This document shows positions 37,242-46,272 of a DNA stretch of 64,000 nucleotides, in pieces; position 1 is the stretch's first letter; every line of letters begins with the position of its first letter. Where the stretch lies: contig NZ_CP050152.1 in NCBI RefSeq assembly GCF_011617245.1, forward strand, positions 2,594,503-2,658,502, read 5' to 3'. A program made the translations under genes and the position numbers. Source of the stretch: Brevibacterium atlanticum. GTDB taxonomy: Bacteria; Actinomycetota; Actinomycetes; Actinomycetales; Brevibacteriaceae. Under the pieces are notes generated by a model that worked only from the letters and a program-made list of their open reading frames with translations, did no database searches and was not told where the DNA came from.

Positions 37242-37688
37242 TCAGCTCTCCCCGTTCGCTTCTTCCAAATGCTGCATGTCGATTTCACGCAGCTCAGCGA
37301 ATGCTTTCCTGCGTTCAGTTTGGCGAAGCTGCCGGTGACGGAAGACTTCGTCCCGTTCGAAACGAGTATGAGTTCCGACCTTGAATAATCTGATCTCACC
37401 CGCAGCCGCCCACTTCATCAGTGTCGGGCGAGAAACGCCGAGGATGTCGGCCGCTGCTGTGCTCGTCAGTTCGTCTGGGACGGTGCCTATCGCTACAGCC
37501 CCGTTCCTTGCAACAGCGGCGAGTGTTTGATCAAGCAGAATACGAACCGACTCAGGAAGTTCGGTATGAGTGCCGTCAGCGTTCTGCACGACCAGGGTTG
37601 CGTTGGAGTCGAGCTCAACTGATCGTGCGTTTCGTACCGTCTCTTCGTCGATGACGATCTTCTCGGGACCTGCAAGTACTGCTGACAT
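37242..37688 (-). CDS. Excisionase-like HTH antitoxin-type protein
   Basis: 148 aa from the ATG at 37688 (AAAGGTGAGG ribosome site); a GTG three codons upstream is possible. The N-terminal half is a beta-rich domain (VRNARSVELDSNATLVVQNADG). The centre is a MerR/excisionase HTH (about residues 85-130: LTSTAAADILGVSRPTLMKW, then LFKVGTHTRFERDEV). Such proteins usually precede a PIN-domain toxin with an overlapping stop, but here no toxin gene follows; the next gene downstream is on the opposite strand. It may be an orphan antitoxin. Confidence 0.72.
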   Translation of the reverse strand: MSAVLAGPEKIVIDEETVRNARSVELDSNATLVVQNADGTHTELPESVRILLDQTLAAVARNGAVAIGTVPDELTSTAAADILGVSRPTLMKWAAAGEIRLFKVGTHTRFERDEVFRHRQLRQTERRKAFAELREIDMQHLEEANGES

Positions 37689-37757
37689 CACCCTCACCTT
37701 TCAGAGTCACCCGCACCCCAGTTCGGTACCCGAAGGCAACTGAACTGCCTTTCGAGC

Positions 37758-37781
37758 GTGTTTCAGTTATAAGTGAAACAC
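37758..37781. promoter_or_regulatory. 24-base near-perfect palindrome, candidate operator of the HTH protein
   Basis: GTGTTTCA (37758-37765) and TGAAACAC (37774-37781) flank GTTATAAG; 22 of 24 bases are symmetric. It lies 70 bases upstream of the antitoxin-like gene and 42 bases past the dctP stop. AT-rich centre and no T-tract, so an operator is favoured over a terminator. Confidence 0.5.
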
Positions 37782-37822
37782 TCTCGACAGGCGGAGTCAA
37801 TAACTAGGCAGGCCCGTAACCG

Positions 37823-39094
37823 TCACTCCGGCCGGTGCTCGCTCATGACCTTCTCGAACAGCTCATACCCGAGCTTGTCGTAATTCGCGTCCTCCGGGTA
37901 CCACTCGTCGAGTTCGGCGAAGTGACCCTTGTCGTCGTAGCCGAGGTCCGTCACGGTCTTCTGCCATTCCTTCGCCGCATCGCTGAGCGTCGATGGAGCG
38001 TCAGGAACCTCAGCCTTCTTCGCGGTCTTGTCCGACAGCGTCTTCGCATACGTCGCCATCTGCTTCTGCACGTCATCGTCGAAGGGCTTGACCGAACCGT
38101 CGTTGTCCTTCGCCTGCTCGACCGCCTGAGCCTTCGCCCCGATGACGACATCCATCATCGTGCTAAACGTCGTCGACATCGCATCGAAGACCACCTGCTG
38201 GTAGGCCACCGGCAGCTCCGAATACTTCTTGCCCGCCGTGATCGCACCGGCCGAACGCGCGATACCCGCATCAGCGGCGACACCGATGTTCGGGGCGACC
38301 TCGAAGGTGCCGGCCTCGACGTTCGGTGCCAGCTGCCCGAGGTCGCAGTCGACGGTTCCGCGCTGCAGCGCCTCATAGGTCTCGGGGAATGACAGCGACA
38401 CCGGAGTCGCTCCCAGGTCGGTCACCTGCTTGCCAGCCGCGGCCGAGCCGACGCGGATCTGCTTGCCCTTCCAGTCCTTAGCCGAGGTCATCGGCTTCGA
38501 GCACATCGTCGCATAGTCACCGGCGGCGAGCATCGGAATGAGCGGGACGAGGTTCTTATCCTCGAATTCGGCGAGCACCTCGGGAGTCTCCCATGCCGCC
38601 TGCACACCGGCCGCGTTCGCCGCCAGGTCACTGGCCACCGGTGAGGACGGCAGGGTCGACATAGCCGTGCCGATCGCGTCGAAGGCCGGGTATTCGGCCG
38701 GGGTATAGGACGGCAGGGTGAAGGCGAGGTCGACTCGCCCATCGGCCAGAGCGTCATCGACGTCGGCATAGCTGGCGATCGCCTGACCCCACACGATGTC
38801 GACGGTGATTTTGCCGCCCGAGCGCTCCTCGATGGCCTTCTTCACATCGAGCCCGTTCGGCGCGAGGATCGACTTCTCCGACATCGACGACGGCTGGAAC
38901 TTCAGCGTCACCGGGTCGAGGTCAGCCAGAGCCTCATCGATCTCATCTTGCGAGGCATCGAAGGCGAAGCCCTCCCCCGCGTCATCGCCGGAGTTCGACC
39001 CACCGCCGACGGAGCCGGCGCATCCGGCCAACAGTGCCAGCGACGCGACCATGGCGGTGACAGCACGACGTGCCGCCGAAGAGATGCGCTTCAT
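37823..39094 (-). CDS. dctP: TRAP transporter substrate-binding protein DctP
   Basis: 423 aa. The signal peptide has a lipobox-like LALLAGCAGS at about residues 19-28, so it is a lipid-anchored extracytoplasmic receptor. A DctP fold follows: VTLKFQPSSMSEKSILAPNGLDVKKAIEERSGGKITVDI, KGKQIRVGS, and the conserved LSFPETYEALQRGTVDCDL segment. Known ligands of the family are carboxylates and sialic-acid-like compounds. Separated from dctM by 157 bases; last gene of the TRAP operon. Confidence 0.9.
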   Translation of the reverse strand: MKRISSAARRAVTAMVASLALLAGCAGSVGGGSNSGDDAGEGFAFDASQDEIDEALADLDPVTLKFQPSSMSEKSILAPNGLDVKKAIEERSGGKITVDIVWGQAIASYADVDDALADGRVDLAFTLPSYTPAEYPAFDAIGTAMSTLPSSPVASDLAANAAGVQAAWETPEVLAEFEDKNLVPLIPMLAAGDYATMCSKPMTSAKDWKGKQIRVGSAAAGKQVTDLGATPVSLSFPETYEALQRGTVDCDLGQLAPNVEAGTFEVAPNIGVAADAGIARSAGAITAGKKYSELPVAYQQVVFDAMSTTFSTMMDVVIGAKAQAVEQAKDNDGSVKPFDDDVQKQMATYAKTLSDKTAKKAEVPDAPSTLSDAAKEWQKTVTDLGYDDKGHFAELDEWYPEDANYDKLGYELFEKVMSEHRPE

Positions 39095-39251
39095 GGGACT
39101 CCTTTGAACAATGCCTGAGAATTGTCTCCAATCATATGCCCGAATGAGGTCACCCTAACCATGACTCCCCTCACACCACGCACCCGCAAATCCGGGGCGG
39201 GAGCCCAGGATCGAAGCGTTCGTGGGGAGGGCAGAGCCACCTCGGCGAGGG

Positions 39252-40856
39252 TCAGCCGGACATGCCTCCGCTGGTGCGTTCGATGAGGTCAGGCAGCCAT
39301 TCGGTCATGCCGGGCACGGTGACCATGAGGACGAGGAAGATCAGGACGACGGGCAGGAACCACAGCAGGGAGATGAAGATGTCGCGCAGGGTCACGGTAT
39401 GGCCGAGGTTGACGTCGGGGTTCTTCACGATGCTGTGGACGATGTAGGGGATGATGCCGACCGGCGGGGTGACCATGGCGAACTCGCCGAGGAGGACGAC
39501 GAAGACTCCGAACCACAGTGCGCTCACGCCCATCGTCTCGAGCGTGGGCAGGAGGATCGGGATGGTCAGCAGCATCATCGACAGGGTGTCGAAGAACATG
39601 CCCATGACGATGTAGAGGACGATGAGGACGAGCAGGAATCCCATCGTGGACAGGCCCAGGCTCGTGATGAATCCGGTGAGGATGGGGGCGAGTCCCGTGA
39701 TGGCGAGCAGGCTCGTGAGCATGGTCGCGCCGATCATGATGAAGAAGATCGCCGAGGTGGCCGCCACCGTATCCATGGCCGATTCTGCGACCTTGCGCCA
39801 CGGTGTCTCGCCCCGCTTTTCCCACAGGCACAGTAGGACCGAGCAGAGCGCGGCGGCGGCTCCTGCCTCGGTGGGGGTGAAGATGCCGGAGAACATGCCG
39901 CCGAAGAGGACGATGAGGATGATCGCGAATCCCCAGACGCTGCCGAGTGAGGTGAAGCGGTCGCGCCAGGTGGTGAGGGGGCGGGCGGGTGTTGGGTCGG
40001 TGGTAGCTGCGTTGCTTGGGGTGCCTGCGTTACGGGTGGTGCGTGTGCGGCCGACGAGACCTGGGGCGATGACGCCGAGGGCGAAGATGAAGGCGGCGAA
40101 GCACACGGCGAGCAGGATGCCGGGCAGGGCGCCGGCCATGAGTGCGGGGCCGACGGGCACGGAGGCGATGCCGGCGTAGATGACCATGAGGATCGAGGGT
40201 GGGATGAGGTTTCCGGTCATTCCGGCGACCATGATCGTGCCCACCGCCATGCGGCGGTCGTATCCGGCTTTGAGCATTTCGGGGATGCCTGCCCGGCCGA
40301 GCGCGTAGGTCATACCGATGGTCGATCCGGTGACAGCGGACAGGCCGGCGCCAGCGAAGGTGGTGCCGATGCCGATGCCGCCGGGCAGCCAGGAGAACCA
40401 GTGGTCGGCTACGCGGTAGATTTTGCCGGACAGGCCGGATTGGGTGAGCAGCATGCCCATGAAGATGAACATCGGCAGCACGCTCATCGTCCAGTCCGAG
40501 ACCGCGTTGAACGGGGCGGAAGCCAGCACGTTCATCGAGGCGGGGACTCCGCTGATCGCGTAGACGCCGATGACCGAGGGTACGGACAGGGAGATGGCCA
40601 CCGGCACGGAGAGGAAGATGAGCACGAGCATCATGGCGATGCACCAGGCACCGCCGACGGCGGCATTTGGGCTTGTGAAGAGTCCGATCAGGCAGACGGC
40701 GACGAGGCCGAAGCCGATGATCAGGGCCAGCGCTCCGGGGCGTTGGTGACGGGTGCCGGCTGGCAAGAGGGTATTTGTGTTCGAGGCGACGTCGGCAGGC
40801 AGCTTCGCACCGAGCGTGTCGGTGTTGGTGTTCGCGGGTGGCTTCGGCTGGTCCAT
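39252..40856 (-). CDS. dctM: TRAP transporter large permease DctM
   Basis: 534 aa, slightly longer than usual because of an N-terminal cytoplasmic extension (PPANTNTDTLGAKLPADV). About twelve to thirteen membrane helices. Family landmarks: ALPMF-like SVLPMFIFMGMLL, GAGLSAVTGSTIGMTYALGRAGIPEM, and PPSILMVIYA. It couples sodium gradients to uptake of the DctP-bound ligand. It overlaps dctQ by a single base at its start codon. Confidence 0.92.
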   Translation of the reverse strand: MDQPKPPANTNTDTLGAKLPADVASNTNTLLPAGTRHQRPGALALIIGFGLVAVCLIGLFTSPNAAVGGAWCIAMMLVLIFLSVPVAISLSVPSVIGVYAISGVPASMNVLASAPFNAVSDWTMSVLPMFIFMGMLLTQSGLSGKIYRVADHWFSWLPGGIGIGTTFAGAGLSAVTGSTIGMTYALGRAGIPEMLKAGYDRRMAVGTIMVAGMTGNLIPPSILMVIYAGIASVPVGPALMAGALPGILLAVCFAAFIFALGVIAPGLVGRTRTTRNAGTPSNAATTDPTPARPLTTWRDRFTSLGSVWGFAIILIVLFGGMFSGIFTPTEAGAAAALCSVLLCLWEKRGETPWRKVAESAMDTVAATSAIFFIMIGATMLTSLLAITGLAPILTGFITSLGLSTMGFLLVLIVLYIVMGMFFDTLSMMLLTIPILLPTLETMGVSALWFGVFVVLLGEFAMVTPPVGIIPYIVHSIVKNPDVNLGHTVTLRDIFISLLWFLPVVLIFLVLMVTVPGMTEWLPDLIERTSGGMSG

Positions 40857-41395
40857 CAGTAGCTTCGGTTCTCCAGGTCGGTCTCGGCGGGTTCGCCGGT
40901 GGAGAGGTCGAGATCGGGCTCACCCGTGCGGACGATGACGATCGCATCGAGCACGTAGAGCACGGCCAGGAGCACGAACACAACGGGGACGAGGAAGTAC
41001 ACCGGCCAGGTGATGACCGAGGAGACATCCGCGGTCTGCCCGATGTCCATGTACGTCAGAGCGCGAGTGAACCCGAACCAGGCGAAGCCGATGGAGACGA
41101 GCGCGCCGAGGATGCAGGCGAAGATCTTGAACACCGAGGCGGTCGCGGGTTTGGCCCGTTCGATGGCCATGGTCACGGTGATGTGTTCCTTCTGCAGCTG
41201 GGCGGCCGGAATCCCGAGCAGGGCGACGATCGGCAGGTACCAGTATTCGACGATCTCGTTGGTGCCGTAGATCGGTGCGTCGAAGAGCGACCGGGTCAGG
41301 GCGTGAAGGACGATGTGGAGCATCATAATGATGATTGCCGCGGCGGTGGTGACCGTCAGGCACTTTTCAAAGACCTTCGTGAACGTGAGCATCAC
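40856..41395 (-). CDS. dctQ: TRAP transporter small permease DctQ
   Basis: 179 aa with four predicted helices and the DctQ-type FDAPIYGTNEIVEYWYLPIVALLGIPAAQLQKEHITVTM segment. The C-terminus is acidic (TGEPDLDLSTGEPAETDLEN). It forms the membrane complex with DctM. Its start overlaps the LysR stop by four bases, so the regulator is co-transcribed. Confidence 0.88.
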   Translation of the reverse strand: MMLTFTKVFEKCLTVTTAAAIIIMMLHIVLHALTRSLFDAPIYGTNEIVEYWYLPIVALLGIPAAQLQKEHITVTMAIERAKPATASVFKIFACILGALVSIGFAWFGFTRALTYMDIGQTADVSSVITWPVYFLVPVVFVLLAVLYVLDAIVIVRTGEPDLDLSTGEPAETDLENRSY

Positions 41396-42378
41396 GAGTC
41401 ACTGTAGCCGTCGTCCGGGGCGGCGGCGGTGGAGTTTTCTGTGACTTGCACTGCTCGCAGTGCGTCAAGGAGGTCGCCGACTTCGGAGGCGGCGGCAAGG
41501 CCGTCGGGGATCATGGCGGTGACGCGGCGGGCGCCGGCTTCGTCCATGGCGATGGGATCGATGCCGGCCACGCGGTTGTAGCGGCGTGCGCTGCGGGGCA
41601 GGAGTGCGACGCCCAGTCCGTTGGAGACCAGCGATTGGATGGCTCCCGGGTTGTCGGTGATGTGGCGGGTGCGGGGTTCGAAGCCGGCGTTGCGGCAGAG
41701 GCGTTCGGCGGTCGAGCGGCAGCGCACGCAACCCATGATCCACGGCAGGTCGGCAACGTCGGTCAGGTGGCGGATCTGTCCGGCTCGGTTCCAGCGTTCG
41801 GGGACGAGCAGGTCGAGGTGGTCGGCGCCGAGGTCGACGGTGGTGTGTCCGGGAAGTTCGGGTGGTGTTTCGTCTTCGTGGTGGAAGAGGAACGCTATGT
41901 CGATGTCACCGCCCTCGAGCAGGTTGATTGCTTCGGGCGGTTCCGCCTCGGCAACTTCGTAGGAGTGGTGTTGTGGGGTCTCGGTACCTGTGTCGGCGTT
42001 GGCTTCGAGTCTGCCGAGTGCTGCGGCGAGCGGTCCGATGACGAAGCTGGGGAATCCGGCGAGCCGGACATTGTGTCCGCCGAGGCCGAAGGCTTTCGCG
42101 AGGTCACCGCGCAATCCCGTCACGGAGGCGGCTACTTCGTTGGCGCGGATGCGGGCGAGTTGGCCGGCAGTTGTCAGTCGGATGCCGCGAGGAGTGCGGT
42201 CGAAGAGGGTGACGCCGAGGTCTTTCTCGAGGGCGTTCATGTGTTGGGAGAGAGCCGGCTGCGACCAGCCGAGTTCGCGAGCGGCAGCGCCGATGCTGCC
42301 GGATTCGGCGATGGCGCCGAAGATGAGCAGTCGTTTCGGTTCGCCGAGGTCGAGGGCTTGTTCAAACACTGTAGCCAT
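41392..42378 (-). CDS. LysR-family transcriptional regulator
   Basis: 328 aa. The N-terminal LysR HTH (about residues 12-70: RLLIFGAIAESGSIGAAARELGWSQPALSQHMNALEKDLGVTLFDRTPRGIRLT) is followed by a substrate-binding domain (about 95-315). First gene of the TRAP operon, divergent from the racemase with a 120-base gap, so it probably controls both sides. Confidence 0.9.
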   Translation of the reverse strand: MATVFEQALDLGEPKRLLIFGAIAESGSIGAAARELGWSQPALSQHMNALEKDLGVTLFDRTPRGIRLTTAGQLARIRANEVAASVTGLRGDLAKAFGLGGHNVRLAGFPSFVIGPLAAALGRLEANADTGTETPQHHSYEVAEAEPPEAINLLEGGDIDIAFLFHHEDETPPELPGHTTVDLGADHLDLLVPERWNRAGQIRHLTDVADLPWIMGCVRCRSTAERLCRNAGFEPRTRHITDNPGAIQSLVSNGLGVALLPRSARRYNRVAGIDPIAMDEAGARRVTAMIPDGLAAASEVGDLLDALRAVQVTENSTAAAPDDGYSDS

Positions 42379-42498
42379 AAGGCCAGCTTATGTCAGAGCA
42401 GAGGGAACTGGGTCTACCGAGGGTTCCGAACTCAGGTCAGACTGGAGGTCAAGGACAGTTTTGGGTGTCGAGTAGTCGACGGAATGAGGAGTGAGAGC

Positions 42499-43212
42499 AT
42501 GCGCAGGATTGGCCTGCTGGGTGGCATGAGCTGGCATTCGAGCATCGAGTACTACACGAAGATCAACGATGCGGTGGCGACGAAGCTCGGCGGCCATCAT
42601 TCGGCACAGATCCTTCTCGACTCCACGGACTTCGCGGATATCAGGGAGTTGCAGCTCGCCGAGGATTGGGCAGGCGCCGATGCCGCACTAGCGGCGACGG
42701 CGCAGCGTCTGGTCGATGGTGGTGCCGAGGCCGTGGCGATCGCGACGAACCTCATGCATAAGTGCGCGCCGGCGATCGAGACTTCGGTGGATGTTCCGCT
42801 CATTCACATCGTCGATGCAATCGCGACGATGGCAAAGCGTCAGGGGTATTCGACCCTGGCAGTGCTGGGGACGAAGTGGACGATGCTGGACGGCTTCTAC
42901 ACGGACCGACTGGAGGCTCAGGGAATCCGGACTCTTGCACCGGACGAGGAGACGTGCGTCGAGGTCGATCAGATCATCTTCGACGAGCTCACACAGGGTG
43001 TCTTCACGGATGCATCACGAGTGCGATACGTCGAGATCATGAGCGACCTCAAGGCAAGCGGTGCGGATGCAGTAGCACTGTCATGTACCGAGATCGGCCT
43101 CCTCGTTCCCCCAGAGACCGCTCCCCTGCCCGCCATCGACTCGGTCGATGCGCATGTGGATGCCATTGTGGGGTGGATGATGGCAGAAGAGTTCGCTACC
43201 AGTCACGTGTGA
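42499..43212 (+). CDS. Aspartate/glutamate/hydantoin racemase-family protein
   Basis: 237 aa from the ATG at 42499, chosen for the GAGGAG seven bases upstream; ATG 42484 is in frame. RRIGLLGGMSWHSSIEYYTKIN at the start, the first catalytic cysteine region ATNLMHKCAPAIE (about residue 86), and the second in ALSCTEIGLLV (about residue 194). The family racemises aspartate or glutamate without PLP, or processes related amino acids. Divergent from the LysR-TRAP operon, suggesting uptake and use of a D-amino acid or dicarboxylate (inference). Confidence 0.88.
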   Translation: MRRIGLLGGMSWHSSIEYYTKINDAVATKLGGHHSAQILLDSTDFADIRELQLAEDWAGADAALAATAQRLVDGGAEAVAIATNLMHKCAPAIETSVDVPLIHIVDAIATMAKRQGYSTLAVLGTKWTMLDGFYTDRLEAQGIRTLAPDEETCVEVDQIIFDELTQGVFTDASRVRYVEIMSDLKASGADAVALSCTEIGLLVPPETAPLPAIDSVDAHVDAIVGWMMAEEFATSHV

Positions 43213-43262
43213 GAACCCTGCCCGCAGCACGAGATGCACCTTTGCCGGGCTACAGTCACCCC

Positions 43263-43622
43263 ATGAAGACTCATTTCCCGCCGAAATCGTGACTCGATCG
43301 GTGGGGCTCACTTCTCATCGTCTTCGCAGTGTGTTTCGTCGCGTTCGCAGTTCTACTCTTCACGTGGCTCATGGCTTCAGGTACAGCAGTCAGGAATCCA
43401 TGCCAAGGAGCGGGCTTCGGCTGTTTCCCGATAACAAGGGCCGGTATCGAGTTCCTCACATTCTTCATCGGGGTATCAACTACCGTCGTTTCGTCCGTCC
43501 TCGGCCTCATCGTGACCTCGCTGGTCAGCCGGATCAAGAACCAGAGACGATCGTGGACCGGATTACTGTCGCTGGCTACCGGCCTGGCTCTGCTCGCACT
43601 AATTGCAGCCATCATCGGTTAG
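43263..43622 (+). pseudogene. Small membrane protein interrupted by in-frame TGA
   Basis: One frame runs from ATG 43263 (MKTHFPPKS) through a TGA at 43290-43292 and on as LDRWGSLLIVFAVCFVAFAV to a stop at 43622. Reading TGA as Trp gives a 119-residue protein with three hydrophobic helices (about residues 15-35, 65-85, 98-118). Either it is a recent nonsense mutant, or translation starts downstream (GTG 43329 gives 97 residues and truncates the first helix). No family recognised. Confidence 0.5.
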
Positions 43623-43651
43623 GTCAGTTAGATGGAGAGCTTGATGCTAGA

Positions 43652-44478
43652 CCTAGGGCGTTTCTGACAAGTATCCCGGTGGGATTCTGAAACCCTGGAA
43701 ACGTGTCTCGATTCCAGCTACTCGCTGACGACCAATGGGCCCTCATCGCCGACTACCTGCCAGAACCGACAGACCGACGGGGCCGGCCCTGCTCCGACCC
43801 CAGACAGATGATCGAGGGCATCATCTACCGCTACCGCACCGGCATCGCCTGGCGCGATCTACCCGAGACCTTCAGCAAATGGCAGACCGTGTGGACCTGG
43901 CACCGCCGCTTAGCCTCTGATAGCACCTGGGATGCCATCCACCAGGCATTGTCTGCCCACGCAGCGAAGAACAACAGAGTCGACTTCACCGTCTCTGTCG
44001 ATTCCACGATCGCTCGCGCACATCAACACGCGACGAATATCAGCCGCCTAAAAAAGGGACTCGTCGAATTACAAGGATCTGCTGACAGAGTCGCCTGACC
44101 ACGCCTTCGGTCGCTCGCGCGGAGGACTATCGACAAAAACTCATCTGCTCATCGATGGCCACGGACTGCCGCTGGTATCGATCTGCACCGCCGGCCAGGA
44201 CGGCGACAGCCCGATGCTCGCTCCACTGTTGGACAACCTTCAAGTCGGTCGACGCACCCGGCCGGACGCCGTCCTCGGCGACAAGGCCTACTCGTCGAGA
44301 GCGAACCGGTCACTGCTGCGGTCGCGGAAGATCGACGCCGTCATCTCCGAACCGTCCGATCAGCAAGGCCATCGGCTCAGGCGCGAATCAAAGGGGGGCG
44401 TCCACCGCAGTTCGACGCATTCAAATACAAGGGCCGCAATGTCATCGAGCCCGGCTACGCCCGTTTGAAGCAGTGGCG
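43652..44478 (+). mobile_element. IS5-family element, 3'-truncated
   Basis: The left end carries the terminal-repeat-like CTAGGGCGTTTCTGACAAG at about 43653. The transposase starts at 43703 (LADDQWALIADYLPEPTDRRGRPCSDP, YRTGIAWRDLPETFSKWQTV). A second frame continues (HAFGRSRGGLSTKTHLLIDG, LGDKAYSSRANRSLLR) and a third carries FDAFKYKGRNVIEPGYARLK. The shift between frames 1 and 2 is at an A-AAA-AAG run (44050-44056), as in two-frame IS5 members. The shift near 44395 in a G-run is damage. The element is cut off by IS110 sequence at about 44478. Confidence 0.75.
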
Positions 44479-44746
44479 AGGTTCCAGAGCGTCTCGTGAT
44501 CGGAATAATACCGGCATACAGCCAAATGGCCAGCAGATTTGAACGCAGAGAAGTCTACGGCTGCCAGGAGGATCTGGGACGCGGTCTTAACGCCGATTCC
44601 CGGCATGCACGTTAAGACCTGAAGAAGAGGGAGCGAATCCGCCAACTCCTCAGCCTCGGCCTCGATCTCGTGACGTTCCGCCGTCAACGCTTTGACCCGA
44701 GCCGCATGCCACGGCACCACCGACTCCGACGCCTCAGCCGTTACCT
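44476..44746 (-). pseudogene. IS110-family transposase fragment
   Basis: Minus-strand frame with ESVVPWHAARVKALTAERHEI, then LTCMPGIGVKTASQILLAAV and FSAFKSAGHLA, the C-terminal Transposase_20 region of IS110 enzymes. A frameshift then continues it as YAGIIPITRRSGTS. The ends abut the IS5 remnant and the plus-strand IS110 element, so this is the rest of a third insertion. Confidence 0.7.
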
Positions 44747-44759
44747 TTTAAGTAGCCCC

Positions 44760-45012
44760 ATCATCCGTCAGGATAGAAAGGGGTCGCTGGCCTGAGGACC
44801 CCGACGTGATTGATGCCCCCAGTCATCATGATCCGGGAGGGTAGTCACCGAGGTTCGAAGGCACCAGCGAAATCGCTGATAGGGGCCAGAACCACTGGCA
44901 GAACCCATGCCTTGAGCCCGACCGTAACGTGGATGCCGAGCCCAGGAGCCACCACCGCACTACCGGCCAGCCGAACCACAACCAAAATATCCGGTCACAT
45001 GAGTCGAAGAAG
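44760..45012 (+). ncRNA. IS110 left-end non-coding region, possible bridge RNA
   Basis: About 250 bases without coding potential lie directly upstream of the IS110 transposase. Consecutive small hairpins are visible: CAGCG-AAAT-CGCTG (about 44868-44881) and CCAG-AACCA-CTGG shortly after. Recent work on IS110/IS621 shows a structured bridge RNA encoded between the left end and the recombinase gene. The location and hairpins fit; target and donor loops were not assigned. Confidence 0.35.
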
Positions 45013-46224
45013 ATGAGTGACATGATCACCAACCACGCTGACATCGACGTATTCATCGGCATCGATGTCGGCAAACACAACCACGACGCCGTCGCGGTGG
45101 ATCGCGGCGGAAAACAATTGTTGTCGAAGGCACTGCCGCAGAACGAAACGAAGCTGAAGGCCCTACTCACCCGGCTCGCCAATCACGGTCAGCTGCTGGT
45201 TGTCGTCGATTAACCTGCGACGATCGGGGCGCTATCGGTCGCGGTCGCCCAAGCGGAAGGCATCAGCGTCGCTTACTTGCCTGGGCTGGCGATGCGCCGC
45301 ATCGCCGACCTACGCCCCGGTGAAGCCAAGACTGATGCCAGAGATGCTGCCATCATCGCTGACACAGCCCGGACCATGCCGCAGACGCTGCGGGGTATCC
45401 GGGTCGCTGACGAGAATGTCGCCGAGTTATCGACGCTGTGTGGCTATGACGATGACCTCGCCAAACAAGCCACAGCGACGTCGAATCGGATCCGCGGACT
45501 GCTCACTCAGATCCACCCCGGATTAGAGACCGTCATCGGTCCGCATCTGGATCATCCAGCCATGCCGGCCCTGCTGGCGAAATACCCGACGCCGAAAGCA
45601 CTCAAGCATGCCGGGAAACGTCGTGTCGAGACGCTGCTGCGCAAGCAAGCACCACGGGCGTGGAAGAGGTGGGTTGCGGCAAACTGCACAGCACTCGCGG
45701 GGCAGACGGTAATCGTGTCAGGCACCGACGCGGCGGGACTCGTCCTGCCCCAATTGGCGACGTCGTTGGCGCAGACACGAACGTCACGCGATGAAGTACT
45801 CGCCCGGATTGAGGAACTGGTCCGGGCGCATTCGCTTTTCGGGCTCCTGACGTCGATGCCGACAGTCGGCGTCAGGACAGCGGCGAGGATACTGACCGAA
45901 GTGGTGGGTAAGGACTTCGAGTCAGCCGGACGCCTCGCGTCCTATGCCGGCCTGGCACCAGTGACGTGGCGGTCAGGGACGTAGATCCGGGGTGACCATT
46001 CCTCACGTCGGGGCAACAAGATCCTCAAACGGGCTCTGTTCTTGTCGGCGTTCGCGGCGTTGAAGGACCCGTTGTCGAGGGCGTATTACGACAAGAAACG
46101 TGCCGAGCATAAGAAGCACAACCAGGCCCTGATCGCCTTAGCGCGCAGGCGTTGCAACGTGCTGTACGCGATGCTGCGTGAAGGTGCCTACTTCCATGCG
46201 CCCGAGACGGTGGCCGCGGCCTGA
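45013..46224 (+). pseudogene. IS110-family transposase with two in-frame stop codons
   Basis: A single frame of 403 residues with every expected region. N-terminal DEDD domain: FIGIDVGKHNHDAVAVDRGG, and PGEAKTDARDAAIIADTART. C-terminal Transposase_20: LLTSMPTVGVRTAARILTEV, SAGRLASYAGLAPVTWRSGT, RRGNKILKRALFLSAFAALK. TAA at 45211-45213 replaces the usual Q of VVVDQPATIGAL, and TAG at 45982-45984 replaces the residue after RSGT. No frameshifts, so inactivation looks recent. Confidence 0.85.
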
Positions 46225-46272
46225 ACCGTTCCACAGTGAAGTGCCTGATGAGTCCGGGGAAGAGTCCCGGAC
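46225..46272. other. IS110 right-end region with hairpin
   Basis: GTCCGGG (46252-46258) and CCCGGAC (46266-46272) form a seven-base stem. No T-tract. It may belong to the element's right end. Confidence 0.3.

Noticed and set aside
41446-42498. Long open plus-strand frame upstream of the racemase.
   Set aside because: It is antisense to the LysR gene, Gly/Val-rich in the way of a GC-bias shadow; the racemase starts at 42499 with its own ribosome site.
44853-44866. GGTTCGAAGG resembles a tRNA T-arm.
   Set aside because: No matching tRNA body; it lies inside the IS110 left-end region.
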